Below are positions 34,542 through 43,614 of a DNA stretch of 64,000 bases, piece after piece. The notes under the pieces were generated by a model that made no database searches, was not told the origin of the DNA, and was given only the letters and a program-made list of their open reading frames with translations. Within the stretch, counting starts at the first letter, position 1. Every line of letters starts with the position of its first letter. The translations under genes were made by a program, and so were the position numbers. The stretch is from NCBI GenBank assembly GCA_048270425.1, contig JBLWSY010000004.1, positions 173,597 through 237,596 of the forward strand, in the 5' to 3' direction. The DNA is from Oceanospirillum sp048270425. Lineage in GTDB: Bacteria; Pseudomonadota; Gammaproteobacteria; Pseudomonadales; Halomonadaceae.

Positions 34542-37280
34542 ATGCTTAGCCGCCTGTCTCTTCGGCAGAAGCTTATCGCTGTTCCTGCGATGGGTTTTCT
34601 GATTGTGGTGATTTTTATTACTGCGATGCTGGGTCTGGTGAATCGGCAGGAAAGCAGTATGCGTCAGATCGTGACCCAGGATCTGACCAGTATTGCCCGT
34701 AATACCTCCCTGTTATCAGACCTTTCCCGTAATCATGTTTCTCTGCAGGAGCTACTGGCTCGTTACCAGCAGCTTGATGACAGCAGCAGTCTGCAAAATA
34801 TCGGATTAAGCCGTATTCATGTGATCTATCAGGTGCGTGATAATTTGCTGCTGGAGTTTCAGCAGCAAAGAGAGCTGGCAGGAGCGGGGTTAAATACGGC
34901 TCTACGGGCACTGCTTGATGACCTGGAAGGCTATGCCATCAGCGCGGAAGCGACTTTAGAGCATGCTTCGCAAAGTCATTCAGAGACTGAACGCATGGTG
35001 TTGCTGCTGAACCGCAATTTTTCCAATACCCACCGGCAGTTCATCACCTTTCTGGAGCTGATGGGGAATACCATTACTAAGGATACCAACACGGAGCTGC
35101 GCCGTTTAGAGCAAGAGGTGATCGCCTTTACTCTGGGCATGAGTATCGTGCTCTTTATGCTGATGGTGTTCAGTTTTCGCCAGACCGGTGATTTCTCCCG
35201 TAGTCTGCACAGCATGATCAAAGCGCTCAATAAACTGGCATCCGGTGAGCGACGTATTGGCCTGCGTGACCGGGATTACAAAACCAAAGAATTACAGCAG
35301 ATGTCAGAAGCGATCGACTGCTTCCAGCGCAGTCTGGTTGCTCTGGATATCACCCAGAGTAAAGTGGAGGAAACCAACCAGCGTCTGCGACAGGAGATCA
35401 CTTTTAAAGAGAACGCAGAGTCAGAGCTGAATAATGTTTTGGATGCTCTGCAACTGGCCAACGATGAGCTGGAAAACCGGGTTGAAGAGCGCACTCAGGA
35501 ACTGGCAAAGATCAACGAGAGTCTGCAACAGGAAGTGGATTTCCGTCGGGAGGCGGAGAAGCAGCTGCAGCTGTTTAAGATGGCGGTTCATAACACCAGT
35601 GAAGCGGTGATTATTACCGACTCTGATGCCCGTATTCTGGAAGTTAACCCGGCCTACTGCCAGATCACAGGCTACAGCCGCCAGGAAGTACTGGGTAAGA
35701 ATCCGAATATCACCCGTTCTGATCGTCACGAACCTGAGTTCTATCAGGATATGTGGGCAAATCTGAATCAGAATGGCGAGTGGAGTGGTGAAATTTGGGA
35801 TCGCCGCAAGAATGGTGAGGTCTTCCCGAAATGGCTCAGTATTAACGCGGTAAACGATGGACAGTCCGATTACACCTACTATGTGGGTGTCTTTATGGAT
35901 ATCAGCAGTCTTAAGCAGGCGGAGCAGCAGTTGGAGCGCCTGGCCTATTATGATCCGCTGACCAATCTGCCAAACCGTGTCCTCTTTAATGATCGTCTGG
36001 AGCAGGAGATACGTACCTGTTCCGCTGATCACAGCCGTTTTGGTGTGCTTTATATCGACCTCGACCGCTTTAAGTATGTAAACGATACCCTGGGTCACTC
36101 CGTGGGCGATGAACTGCTGGTTGAGGTTGGCCGACGGATTAAGAGCTGTATCCGTGAGCCGGATACCGTAGCCCGTATCAGTGGCGACGAGTTCACCGTG
36201 ATCGTGCGCAGTGTGCATGAAGCGCAGGATATGGAAGTGGTCGCCAGCAAGATTATCGAACAGATTGAGCGTCCGGTTCAGATTGCCGAGCGGGAGATCT
36301 TTGTCGGTGCCAGTATCGGAATCAGCCTATATCCGGAACATGCCTCCGGTAGCGAACTGCTGAAAAAATATGCTGATATGGCGATGTACCGTGCCAAAGA
36401 AGCCGGTCGCGGGCGTTATCAGCTGTTTGATGCCAATATGACCGAGATGAATCTGGATCGTATGGCGCTGACCGGCCAGCTGAAGCAGGCGATTGCGCAG
36501 GATGAATTTATCCTGCACTACCAGCCGATTGTTTCTATCGCTGATTCCTCCATTGCAGCTGTCGAGGCGCTGATTCGCTGGCAACCGCAGGAAGACAAGA
36601 TTGTTTATCCGGGTGATTTCATTGAGCACGCTGAGGAAACCGGCCTGATTCACGATATCGGTAACTGGGTGCTGGAAGCCGCCTGCGAGCAGGCAGCGCT
36701 CTGGAATAAAGAGCTGGAACATCCGGTGGCGATGGCGGTTAACCTGTCGGCCATTCAGTTTGAGAATCCGGATCTGCCGGCATATATCGCTGATGTCCTG
36801 CAACGAACCGGCCTGAAGCCTGAATTACTGCATGTGGAGATTACAGAAACCACAGTAATGAAGCAGCCGGAGCAAACCGAGAATCTTCTGCGCGAGATCT
36901 CAGCGCTGGGGGTGAAGATCTCCATCGATGACTTTGGTGCCGGTTACTCCTCCCTGAGTTATCTGATGCGTTTTACCGCCAACAAGCTCAAGATCGACCG
37001 GGCCTTTACCCAGCAGCTGACCGAGCGTCGCAACGATCAGATTATTCCCACCGCGATTATTAATCTTGGGCGCAGTCTGCATCTGGAAACGGTCGCCGAG
37101 GGTGTGGAAACCGAGTTCCAGCTGCAGATGCTGAAGGATAAGGGCTGCACCTATGTTCAGGGATATCTGCTGAGTCGTCCGGTGGATACCGGGGCAACCT
37201 TTGAGCTTTTAAAGCAGCACTATCTTAGATTACCGGGTTCTCCTGATGGGAACCCGTCGGCGACAGCTGTGTCTGAGTAA
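34542..37280 (+). CDS. Membrane-bound PAS-GGDEF-EAL c-di-GMP enzyme
   Basis: ATG at 34542 follows GGAG with a 6-base spacer; it gives 912 residues. Domain order: membrane helix (about 8-32), periplasmic sensing region to about 195, second helix (196-218), HAMP-like and coiled-coil linker (to about 340), PAS (about 345-465), GGDEF (about 470-635) and EAL (about 645-890). The cyclase active site reads SGDEF near residue 548, a variant found in many functional proteins. The EAL domain keeps EALIRW, EITETTVMK, IDDFGAGYSSLSYL and VAEGVET, so phosphodiesterase activity is likely. The 34-bp gap to the next gene suggests an operon. Confidence 0.93.
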   Translation: MLSRLSLRQKLIAVPAMGFLIVVIFITAMLGLVNRQESSMRQIVTQDLTSIARNTSLLSDLSRNHVSLQELLARYQQLDDSSSLQNIGLSRIHVIYQVRDNLLLEFQQQRELAGAGLNTALRALLDDLEGYAISAEATLEHASQSHSETERMVLLLNRNFSNTHRQFITFLELMGNTITKDTNTELRRLEQEVIAFTLGMSIVLFMLMVFSFRQTGDFSRSLHSMIKALNKLASGERRIGLRDRDYKTKELQQMSEAIDCFQRSLVALDITQSKVEETNQRLRQEITFKENAESELNNVLDALQLANDELENRVEERTQELAKINESLQQEVDFRREAEKQLQLFKMAVHNTSEAVIITDSDARILEVNPAYCQITGYSRQEVLGKNPNITRSDRHEPEFYQDMWANLNQNGEWSGEIWDRRKNGEVFPKWLSINAVNDGQSDYTYYVGVFMDISSLKQAEQQLERLAYYDPLTNLPNRVLFNDRLEQEIRTCSADHSRFGVLYIDLDRFKYVNDTLGHSVGDELLVEVGRRIKSCIREPDTVARISGDEFTVIVRSVHEAQDMEVVASKIIEQIERPVQIAEREIFVGASIGISLYPEHASGSELLKKYADMAMYRAKEAGRGRYQLFDANMTEMNLDRMALTGQLKQAIAQDEFILHYQPIVSIADSSIAAVEALIRWQPQEDKIVYPGDFIEHAEETGLIHDIGNWVLEAACEQAALWNKELEHPVAMAVNLSAIQFENPDLPAYIADVLQRTGLKPELLHVEITETTVMKQPEQTENLLREISALGVKISIDDFGAGYSSLSYLMRFTANKLKIDRAFTQQLTERRNDQIIPTAIINLGRSLHLETVAEGVETEFQLQMLKDKGCTYVQGYLLSRPVDTGATFELLKQHYLRLPGSPDGNPSATAVSE

Positions 37281-37314
37281 TGACCGAACTGTTTAAGAAG
37301 GTGCAATTCTAATT

Positions 37315-37749
37315 ATGAAGCCTTTTATCGTCTCATTAGCATTACTGAGTGCTTTAGCTTTGCCTGCTCACGCTGCTGATACTGAAGCGTTTGAGGAGAA
37401 AGCTTCTGCCTTGGTTGATGAAACTGCAGAAACCGCGGCAGAAATAGGCAATAAATTGAAAGATTGGGGCAGCAAAGCCTGGGATACCAGTAAGGAAGCG
37501 GCTGATGTGGCCAAACAAAAGATGGCGGAAACTGACAGTGATGCTATCGGGGACACGATAAAGGATATTGGTACCTCTCTGGTTGAAGGAGGGAAGCGTG
37601 CTGCTGATGCTGCCAGCGAGAAGCTGGATGAAGGCACCGAGTACCTGAAAAAAGAGTACGAGGAGCAGAAAGCAGAACGTGAACGCCGTAAGCAGGAAGA
37701 AGAACGGAAGCGAGCTGAAGAGGCAGAGCCTAAGGGTATCGCTATTTGA
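37315..37749 (+). CDS. Secreted helical protein with 11-residue repeats, function unknown
   Basis: The 144-residue product starts with a clear signal peptide (cleavage after AHA, residue 20). Residues 42-118 divide into seven ungapped 11-residue units in which positions 3, 4 and often 8 are hydrophobic or alanine and the rest is mainly K, E and D (for example SKAWDTSKEAA, ADAASEKLDEG, TEYLKKEYEEQ). This is an amphipathic helix with LEA- or apolipoprotein-like periodicity. The C-terminal third is a highly charged K/R/E helix. I do not recognise the family. It lies 34 bp after the GGDEF-EAL gene, so cotranscription is possible, and it ends at a terminator. Confidence 0.8.
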   Translation: MKPFIVSLALLSALALPAHAADTEAFEEKASALVDETAETAAEIGNKLKDWGSKAWDTSKEAADVAKQKMAETDSDAIGDTIKDIGTSLVEGGKRAADAASEKLDEGTEYLKKEYEEQKAERERRKQEEERKRAEEAEPKGIAI

Positions 37750-37785
37750 TCAGCCGGTTGTTACGGCTTTTTGGTCTTAGATAAA

Positions 37786-37820
37786 AGAAAGGCTGAGTCT
37801 TACGACTCAGCCTTTTTTGT
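37786..37820. terminator. Bidirectional terminator between the helical-repeat gene and speA
   Basis: AAGGCTGAGTC and GACTCAGCCTT form an 11-bp stem with loop TTAC, with six T on the right and an A-rich left flank. The two neighbouring genes converge here. Confidence 0.9.
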
Positions 37821-37889
37821 TAGAACCGGCTGCTGACCTTTTCCGCTACCACGCAGACCGAACTCACGACTTATTCAAGATAAGAACTG

Positions 37890-39809
37890 TTATTCAAGGT
37901 AGGTGTAGCCCGCCAGACCGTCTTCCAGTTCCTGGATAAAGAGCACCTGCTCCTCTTCGGTCAGGTCACTGGCTTCCATCTTGGCGCGGTAGCTGTCCAT
38001 CAGTTTGCTCGGGTCAAAGTTCACGTATTCCAGAACCTTAGCCACGGTATCGCCCTTGATCACCTGATTGATCTGCACCTCTCCATCGGCGTTAACGGTA
38101 ACGTCCACCGAGTCGGTATCCCCGAACAGGTTGTGCATATCCCCCAGAATTTCCTGATAAGCACCCACCAGGAAGACACCGAGCAGACGCTGTTCACCTT
38201 CCGGCCAGGCAGGCAGTGGCAGGGTGGTTTCCAGACCCTGACCGTCCACATACAGATCGATACGACCGTCGGAGTCGCAGGTGATGTCCTGAATCACACC
38301 ACGGCGCAGCGGCGGCTGATGCAGCTGAGACAGTGGCAGAATCGGGAAGATCTGCTCGATACCCCAAACATCCGGCAGCGACTGGAACAGGGAGAAGTTA
38401 GCAAACAGCTTGTCCGCCAGTTTCTCGTTCAGCTCATCCAGAATGGTGCGGTGGGCACGGTTACGGGTATTGAGCTGGCCACGCAGCTGATCACAGGTTG
38501 CAGTGTAGATACGTTCCGCCAGTGAACGTTGAGTCAGGGTCAGAATGCCCAGGGTGTACATATCCTGCGCTTCAGAAACAGCCTGCACCACATCGTGGTA
38601 GCTTTCCACCAGAGAACGTTCATCAGCACCCTGAGTGACCAGCTGGAAGGCGCGCCACAGCTCCTGAATTACTGCTGGTTCGTCATCGCTGATACAGTCC
38701 GGTGCATTGGTATCCGGTGATTCGATATCGATCACATCGGTAATCAGCACCGCGTGGTGTGCGGTAATCGCACGACCGGATTCTGTGATCAGGTGTGGGT
38801 GTGGCAGATTGTTATTGCTGCACACCTCGTTGATCGCATGCACCACATTGTTGGCATACTCTTCCATGCTGTAGTTGATAGAGCAGATGCTGCGGGAACG
38901 GGTACCTTCGTAATCCACACCGAGGCCGCCACCAACATCAACAAAACGTACGTTTGCACCCAGATTACAGAGTTCGGTATAGAAACGACCGCACTCTTTC
39001 AGACCGCGCTGAATATCACGAATGTTGGCGATCTGAGAACCCAGGTGGAAGTGCAGCAGCTGCAGCGCCTCCAGAGCACCGGCTTTTTTCAGTTGCTCAA
39101 CCACTTCCAGAATCTGGCTGGCAGACAGGCCGAACTTGGACTTTTCGCCACCTGTGTTCTGCCAGTTACCTTTACCGATGGACGCCAGACGGGCACGGAT
39201 ACCCATGCGCGGCTTAACACCCATCTTTTTGCTCTCTTCCAGAACAAGGTTCAGCTCGTTCATCTTCTCGATCACGATAAAGACTTTATGACCGAGCTTT
39301 TCACCCAAAAGCGCCAGACGCACGTATTCGCGGTCTTTATAACCGTTGCAGACGATCACCGAGTTTTTCTGACCGGTTTGTGCCAGCACCGCCAGCAGTT
39401 CCGGTTTACTTCCGGCTTCCAGGCCGACGCGGTTAGCAGAGCGGGCCGAGGTGTTCAGAATCTCTTCCACCACGCGGCGCTGCTGGTTTACCTTGATCGG
39501 GTAAACCGCAGTGTAACCACCTGAGTATTCCTGCTCCTGCATCGCTTTATCAAAAGCGGCGCACAGGCGATTCACACGGTGGTGCAGAATATCGGTAAAA
39601 CGAACCAGAACCGGTAACGAAAGTCCCTGAGCCTGAAGCGTCTGGCATAGTTGTGTCAGATCCACCGCAGCATTCGGCTGCGCCGGGCTGGGTTTAACAA
39701 CGACACGACCCTTAGGATTTACAGCAAAGTAGTCGCTGCCCCAATGGTCGATATTGTATGTGCGGAACGCATCTTCTAGGCTCCAATCGGTCATCTCTTC
39801 GTTACTCAC
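37890..39809 (-). CDS. speA: Biosynthetic arginine decarboxylase
   Basis: PLP-dependent decarboxylation of arginine to agmatine, the first step to putrescine. The 639-residue product has the N-terminal block NIDHWGSDYFAVNPKGRVVV, the PLP-lysine region TAVYPIKVNQQRRVVEEIL near residue 105, LHFHLGSQIANIRDIQ, and DVGGGLGVDYEGT. The protein is full length and of the meso-type fold family IV. It is divergent from speE across 482 bp, so two polyamine genes may share regulation. No agmatinase gene (speB) or speD is in the window. Confidence 0.97.
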   Translation of the reverse strand: MSNEEMTDWSLEDAFRTYNIDHWGSDYFAVNPKGRVVVKPSPAQPNAAVDLTQLCQTLQAQGLSLPVLVRFTDILHHRVNRLCAAFDKAMQEQEYSGGYTAVYPIKVNQQRRVVEEILNTSARSANRVGLEAGSKPELLAVLAQTGQKNSVIVCNGYKDREYVRLALLGEKLGHKVFIVIEKMNELNLVLEESKKMGVKPRMGIRARLASIGKGNWQNTGGEKSKFGLSASQILEVVEQLKKAGALEALQLLHFHLGSQIANIRDIQRGLKECGRFYTELCNLGANVRFVDVGGGLGVDYEGTRSRSICSINYSMEEYANNVVHAINEVCSNNNLPHPHLITESGRAITAHHAVLITDVIDIESPDTNAPDCISDDEPAVIQELWRAFQLVTQGADERSLVESYHDVVQAVSEAQDMYTLGILTLTQRSLAERIYTATCDQLRGQLNTRNRAHRTILDELNEKLADKLFANFSLFQSLPDVWGIEQIFPILPLSQLHQPPLRRGVIQDITCDSDGRIDLYVDGQGLETTLPLPAWPEGEQRLLGVFLVGAYQEILGDMHNLFGDTDSVDVTVNADGEVQINQVIKGDTVAKVLEYVNFDPSKLMDSYRAKMEASDLTEEEQVLFIQELEDGLAGYTYLE

Positions 39810-40291
39810 CTTCTGGTAGTTTAAATAAGGAAACTGTTTATCTTCCGCATCATAACGCTTAGCCGGCCACTTGTTGATAACCTTAAATACCGTCGATTGA
39901 TGACGGGAATAGGCTGAGCTGCGGGATGGTTTTGAGGGTAGATCATTTTGATGACGAAAGCAGTTTTTTCCTGTGTGCTTTCGTTGTGAATTGATCGCTT
40001 TCAGGTCGACTTAAAAGCGCGCGCATTATCCATTCAATCGATGAAAAATCAAACAAAAACTCTGTGCCTTTTCCTGAGTGGCTTTTATCGGATTTTGGGT
40101 TAAAAATATCTTTGTTTCTCTAGGGGCAATCCGTTATTGTTGCGCCCCTTATTTAATCGGCTTGAACGGCTCTTTCAAACAAATGAGTTTAGGCTGCAAG
40201 CCATCTTCCCATCAGGTGCAACCACATCTCAGGTTTCGACAATGAATGCCCGGGATGCAGACGTTTCTGAGATGCAATTGTTGAGGTAGCT
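39810..40291. other. 482-bp divergent region between speA and speE
   Basis: No gene seen. For speE a possible promoter is TTGTTT (40112-40117) and TATTGT (40135-40140), 17 bp apart. An inverted repeat GGGGC (40123-40127) and GCCCC (40144-40148) overlaps it. The region upstream of speA is AT-rich around 40010-40070. No riboswitch is recognised. Confidence 0.45.
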
Positions 40292-41152
40292 ATGAGCGAA
40301 CAACTGGACAACAACTGGTTTACTGAGGTTTTCACTTCCTGTGGTTCCGGCTTTTCTTTGAAAGTAAAAGCGAAACTGCACGAGGAACAGAGTCCGTATC
40401 AGAAACTGGAAATCTACGATACTGAAACTTATGGCAACCTGATGGTGATCGATGGCTGCGTGATGCTGACGGATCGCGACAACTTCCTCTACCATGAAAT
40501 GATGTCTCACCCGGCGCTGTTCAGTCATCCTGATCCTAAGCGTGTTGTGATCATTGGCGGTGGTGACTGCGGTACTCTGCGTGAAGTACTGAAACACCCG
40601 GGCGTTGAGAAAGTGACTCAGATCGACATCGATAAGCTGGTGACGGATCTGTCTGAGAAGTACTTCCCGCAGCTGTGTGACAGCAATGATGATCCTCGTG
40701 CTGAGCTGCTGTTTGAAGATGGCGTTAAGTGGGTTGATGAGTGCCCGGAAGAGAGCATCGATGTGATCATCGTTGATTCCACGGACCCGGTTGGTCCGGC
40801 GGAAGGTCTGTTCAAAGTAGACTTCTTCAAGCGTTGCTTCCGTATTCTGAAACAGGGCGGCATCATGGTTCAGCAGTCTGAGTCCCCGCTGTACCACACC
40901 GACAGCATCATCAAAGATCTGCACGTTGATATGCAGGCAGCAGGCTTCAGCACTACCGCAACGCTGCCATTCCCACAGCCGGTTTATCCATCAGGCTGGT
41001 GGAGCTGCACCATGGCGGGTAAAGGCACTGACGTGAAGTCTTTCCGTGAAACCGATTCTGCCGGTAAAGCTTTTGATACAGATTACTACACAGCGGATAT
41101 GCACCGTGGTGCGCTGACGCTACCGCCTTTTATGAAGAAAGTTCTGGGCTAA
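40292..41152 (+). CDS. speE: Polyamine aminopropyltransferase (spermidine synthase)
   Basis: Transfers the aminopropyl group from decarboxylated SAM to putrescine. The 286-residue product has the N-terminal beta domain (YQKLEIYDTETYGNLMVIDG), the Rossmann core with VVIIGGGDCGTLREVLKH, the D-E/D acceptor region TQIDIDKLV, and DVIIVDSTDPVGPAEGLF, all SpeE signatures. ATG follows GAGGTAGCT. Decarboxylated SAM synthesis (speD) is not in the window, so it must be encoded elsewhere. It ends at a strong terminator. Confidence 0.96.
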   Translation: MSEQLDNNWFTEVFTSCGSGFSLKVKAKLHEEQSPYQKLEIYDTETYGNLMVIDGCVMLTDRDNFLYHEMMSHPALFSHPDPKRVVIIGGGDCGTLREVLKHPGVEKVTQIDIDKLVTDLSEKYFPQLCDSNDDPRAELLFEDGVKWVDECPEESIDVIIVDSTDPVGPAEGLFKVDFFKRCFRILKQGGIMVQQSESPLYHTDSIIKDLHVDMQAAGFSTTATLPFPQPVYPSGWWSCTMAGKGTDVKSFRETDSAGKAFDTDYYTADMHRGALTLPPFMKKVLG

Positions 41153-41177
41153 GTTTCTCCCGGATACGAACGACAGA

Positions 41178-41209
41178 AACCCGCTTGCCTTTCGGCAAGC
41201 GGGTTTTTT
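41178..41209 (+). terminator. Terminator after speE
   Basis: AACCCGCTTGCC and GGCAAGCGGGTT form a 12-bp stem with loop TTTC followed by T-run. It also faces the convergent lipoprotein gene at 41280-42323. Confidence 0.92.
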
Positions 41210-41279
41210 ATGTTCTGGTAATAAGTGCTCTGGTTCTGAGAGGATTATCACTGACAGGTTATCTCAGGTTGGCAAGTAT

Positions 41280-42323
41280 TTACTTGGGCTGAGAGCCTTT
41301 CTTAAGCCGATGTATCATAGCGACGATCGCTGATATCTGCTGGTTACTGCGTGAGAAGAAGGGTTCGGACTCATAGCCCCACCAATCCCAGCAGCCTTTC
41401 GGATTTGGCAGGCTCTTTTTCGCCTGGGGGTACAGCACCACAATATTGTTGCTGTCTGCCCAGCGGTTAAATCCGCTGTCGCGGATAAAGCTGTCGCCCG
41501 CAACTTCTGCACTTTGGTCACAACCGTGCAGCGCGATATGCAGTTGGCATTGAGTATCCTGTTCCTGACAGGCTTGGGGGATATAAAGATAACCCCGGTC
41601 CAGCATGCCTCTGCCATCAAAGAATTCCTGCTGGCCGAACTCTTCAACGTTACCCTTCAGCTTTTCTTGCTCAGACGCAGGTTTTAGTTGGCCATAGAGT
41701 GTGGTCAGAGCTTCACCGGCACCATCAAAATGGCAGTTTTGCAGATGGTTGCCGGAGGGAGAGCCACACTCTGCATCGGTTTGCAGAGTTGGAAAACCGT
41801 GCCGGGCATCAGGCAGAGCCGTAACCCGAAGGTTATAGCTGGCTACCAGTGCCTGATAAAAGGTGATCAGGCTTTCAGTCACTGCCGGCGCTACAACATC
41901 ATCGCTCTGCCCCATAAAGATATAAACAGGATCATCGACCAGGAGTGCCGGGTCCCCAATGGCGCCGCTTCGGCTGGCTTTGTGCAGCATCGCCATACGC
42001 TCTTGCGGGCTGATCATGGGTAAGGTTGTCGCCATGCAGGACATCATCGCGTGGCTCAAACCTTTAATAGCACACCCCCATGGGCCCGCAGAGAAAATGG
42101 CTGCGCCTTCGATCTCTTCCGGATGAGCCAGATGCAGTTGGTTCGCCATATAACCGCCGGAAGAAAAACCGGATACCGTAACAGTCGCATTATTAAGACT
42201 GGTCAGATAAGGAAGTTTGTTGAAATGATTATCCGGTTGGCTGGAGGTGCAGCTACTGACTAACAATGTGATTAGCAGTGCACCGAAGAAACGTAATGAA
42301 AGGACCGCGTCGCGCAAGGCCAT
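41280..42323 (-). CDS. Extracellular PHA/PHB depolymerase-like lipoprotein (alpha/beta hydrolase)
   Basis: The 347-residue product has a signal peptide with a lipobox ending in C25 (LLVSSC), so it should be membrane-anchored outside the cytoplasm. The lipase box is SGFSSGG (nucleophile S54). Candidate acid and base are D141/D142 in FMGQSDDVVAP and H175 in DARHGFPT, giving a classical triad. The second half (YLYIPQACQ, LHIALHGCDQS, GCWDWWGY) matches short-chain PHA depolymerase and related esterases. Eight or more cysteines suggest disulfides. No PHA synthesis gene is in the window, so the real substrate is open. Confidence 0.85.
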   Translation of the reverse strand: MALRDAVLSLRFFGALLITLLVSSCTSSQPDNHFNKLPYLTSLNNATVTVSGFSSGGYMANQLHLAHPEEIEGAAIFSAGPWGCAIKGLSHAMMSCMATTLPMISPQERMAMLHKASRSGAIGDPALLVDDPVYIFMGQSDDVVAPAVTESLITFYQALVASYNLRVTALPDARHGFPTLQTDAECGSPSGNHLQNCHFDGAGEALTTLYGQLKPASEQEKLKGNVEEFGQQEFFDGRGMLDRGYLYIPQACQEQDTQCQLHIALHGCDQSAEVAGDSFIRDSGFNRWADSNNIVVLYPQAKKSLPNPKGCWDWWGYESEPFFSRSNQQISAIVAMIHRLKKGSQPK

Positions 42324-42466
42324 AAGGTAAAACCTGCATTGATGATTTGTCGTGCTACCTTAACCAATCTGCAGGAGGATTCCTATTGAGCCTTAGGGGT
42401 AGATGCTGAAGAGCTTCAGAGCTGTTAACACGGCAAAAAAAGAGATAAACAGGGTTTTCACAGCTT

Positions 42467-42520
42467 TTATCCACTGAAGCAACCCCCTTAATCACAAGTT
42501 TATCCACAGGTTGTGGATAA
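42467..42520. promoter_or_regulatory. Cluster of DnaA boxes
   Basis: Two perfect boxes, TTATCCACA (42500-42508) and its reverse complement TGTGGATAA (42512-42520), face each other across three bases. A third box with one mismatch, TTATCCACT, lies at 42467-42475. The cluster is in the 229-bp gap between the depolymerase-like gene and the HD-GYP regulator, about 40 kb from recF. No AT-rich unwinding element is obvious, so this looks like a DnaA-binding or regulatory site rather than an origin. Confidence 0.75.
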
Positions 42521-42552
42521 ACTGGGTGTATTGCGATGCTGCCGTTTAAGAG

Positions 42553-43614
42553 CTATTGGGGCTCCTGATGGCTGTCGCGTATGGCAAGAATACCATCCAG
42601 ATTAGCCATAAAAGCATCAACAATAGCCGGGTCGAAGTGGGTGCCACGATTCTCATCAAGCAGTTTTATCGCATCATCAACTGACCAGGCTTTTTTATAG
42701 GGGCGTTCAGAAGTTAGCGCGTCAAATACATCTGCGATGGCGCAGATACGCCCTACAAGTGGAATCTCTTCACCCTTAAGTCCGTTGGGATAACCGGTAC
42801 CGTCCCATTTCTCATGGTGAGTCAGTGCGATATCACGAGCCATACTCAGCAGGTCGGAATCTTCCCCTTCAAGAATATCAGCTCCCATCTGAGCGTGTTG
42901 TTTCATGATATCCCACTCATCCGGTTCAAATTTACCGGGTTTGAGCAGGATATTATCCGGAATGCCGATCTTGCCGATATCGTGCATCGGACTGGCATTC
43001 AGCAGCAGATCGCATTCGTAAGCATCCATACCCAAGGCTTCGCCCAAAAGACGCGAAATTTTGCTCATACGAACAATATGAAGGCCCGTCTCATTATCAC
43101 GGTACTCGGCCGCACGCCCCAACCGGCGGACGACCTGAAGGCGAGTCTCGTTTAACTGTTTTGTTCGTTCGGAGACCTTTTCTTCAAGTGATTCATTCAG
43201 GCGTTCAAGAGCATGTCGGTAAAGCTTGCTGCCCAGTAGGTTGCTGACCCGGTGCAGAAGTTCATTGCGTTCGAAGGGTTTGGTGACGTAATCCTGAGCG
43301 CCCATTTCAAGCGCCTGGGTACGAAACTCCTGAGCAGATTGGGCTGTTAAGACTAAGACCGGTGGTGGATTGCTAAAGCGTTTGTGCAATGCAGTCAGAA
43401 CCGCAAATCCATCCATGTGGGGCATGTTCAGATCAAGCAGAATAAGGTCAAAGTCGTGAGCTTCGAACAGGTCGCAAACTTCCCTTGGGTCCAGTGTGGA
43501 GGTGATATTGCTGTAACCTGCTTTGGCAAGGGTTCTTTCAAGTAGCTTAACGTTGACCGGTTCATCGTCAACAATAAGGAGTTTTCCTGTGAAGATATCG
43601 ATGGATGATGTCAT
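42553..43614 (-). CDS. Response regulator with HD-GYP c-di-GMP phosphodiesterase domain
   Basis: The 353-residue protein has an N-terminal receiver (residues 10-130) with acidic pocket LLIVDDEP and phospho-acceptor D61 in LILLDLNMP, then a coiled-coil linker, and a C-terminal HD-GYP domain. The HD motif is ASPMHDIGKIGIPDNIL (H and D near 211-212), followed by HHEKWDGTGYPNGLKG, so metal ligands and the GYP signature are intact and c-di-GMP hydrolysis is likely. No histidine kinase gene lies beside it, so the partner is unknown. Its promoter region contains the DnaA-box side only downstream; the start is on the far side, at 43614. Confidence 0.93.
   Translation of the reverse strand: MTSSIDIFTGKLLIVDDEPVNVKLLERTLAKAGYSNITSTLDPREVCDLFEAHDFDLILLDLNMPHMDGFAVLTALHKRFSNPPPVLVLTAQSAQEFRTQALEMGAQDYVTKPFERNELLHRVSNLLGSKLYRHALERLNESLEEKVSERTKQLNETRLQVVRRLGRAAEYRDNETGLHIVRMSKISRLLGEALGMDAYECDLLLNASPMHDIGKIGIPDNILLKPGKFEPDEWDIMKQHAQMGADILEGEDSDLLSMARDIALTHHEKWDGTGYPNGLKGEEIPLVGRICAIADVFDALTSERPYKKAWSVDDAIKLLDENRGTHFDPAIVDAFMANLDGILAIRDSHQEPQ

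Noticed and set aside
38754..39524. A 256-codon open frame on the plus strand inside speA
   Set aside because: Antisense shadow of speA.
40123..40148. GGGGC/GCCCC hairpin upstream of speE as a polyamine-sensing RNA
   Set aside because: Only five base pairs and it overlaps the possible promoter; no known riboswitch pattern fits.
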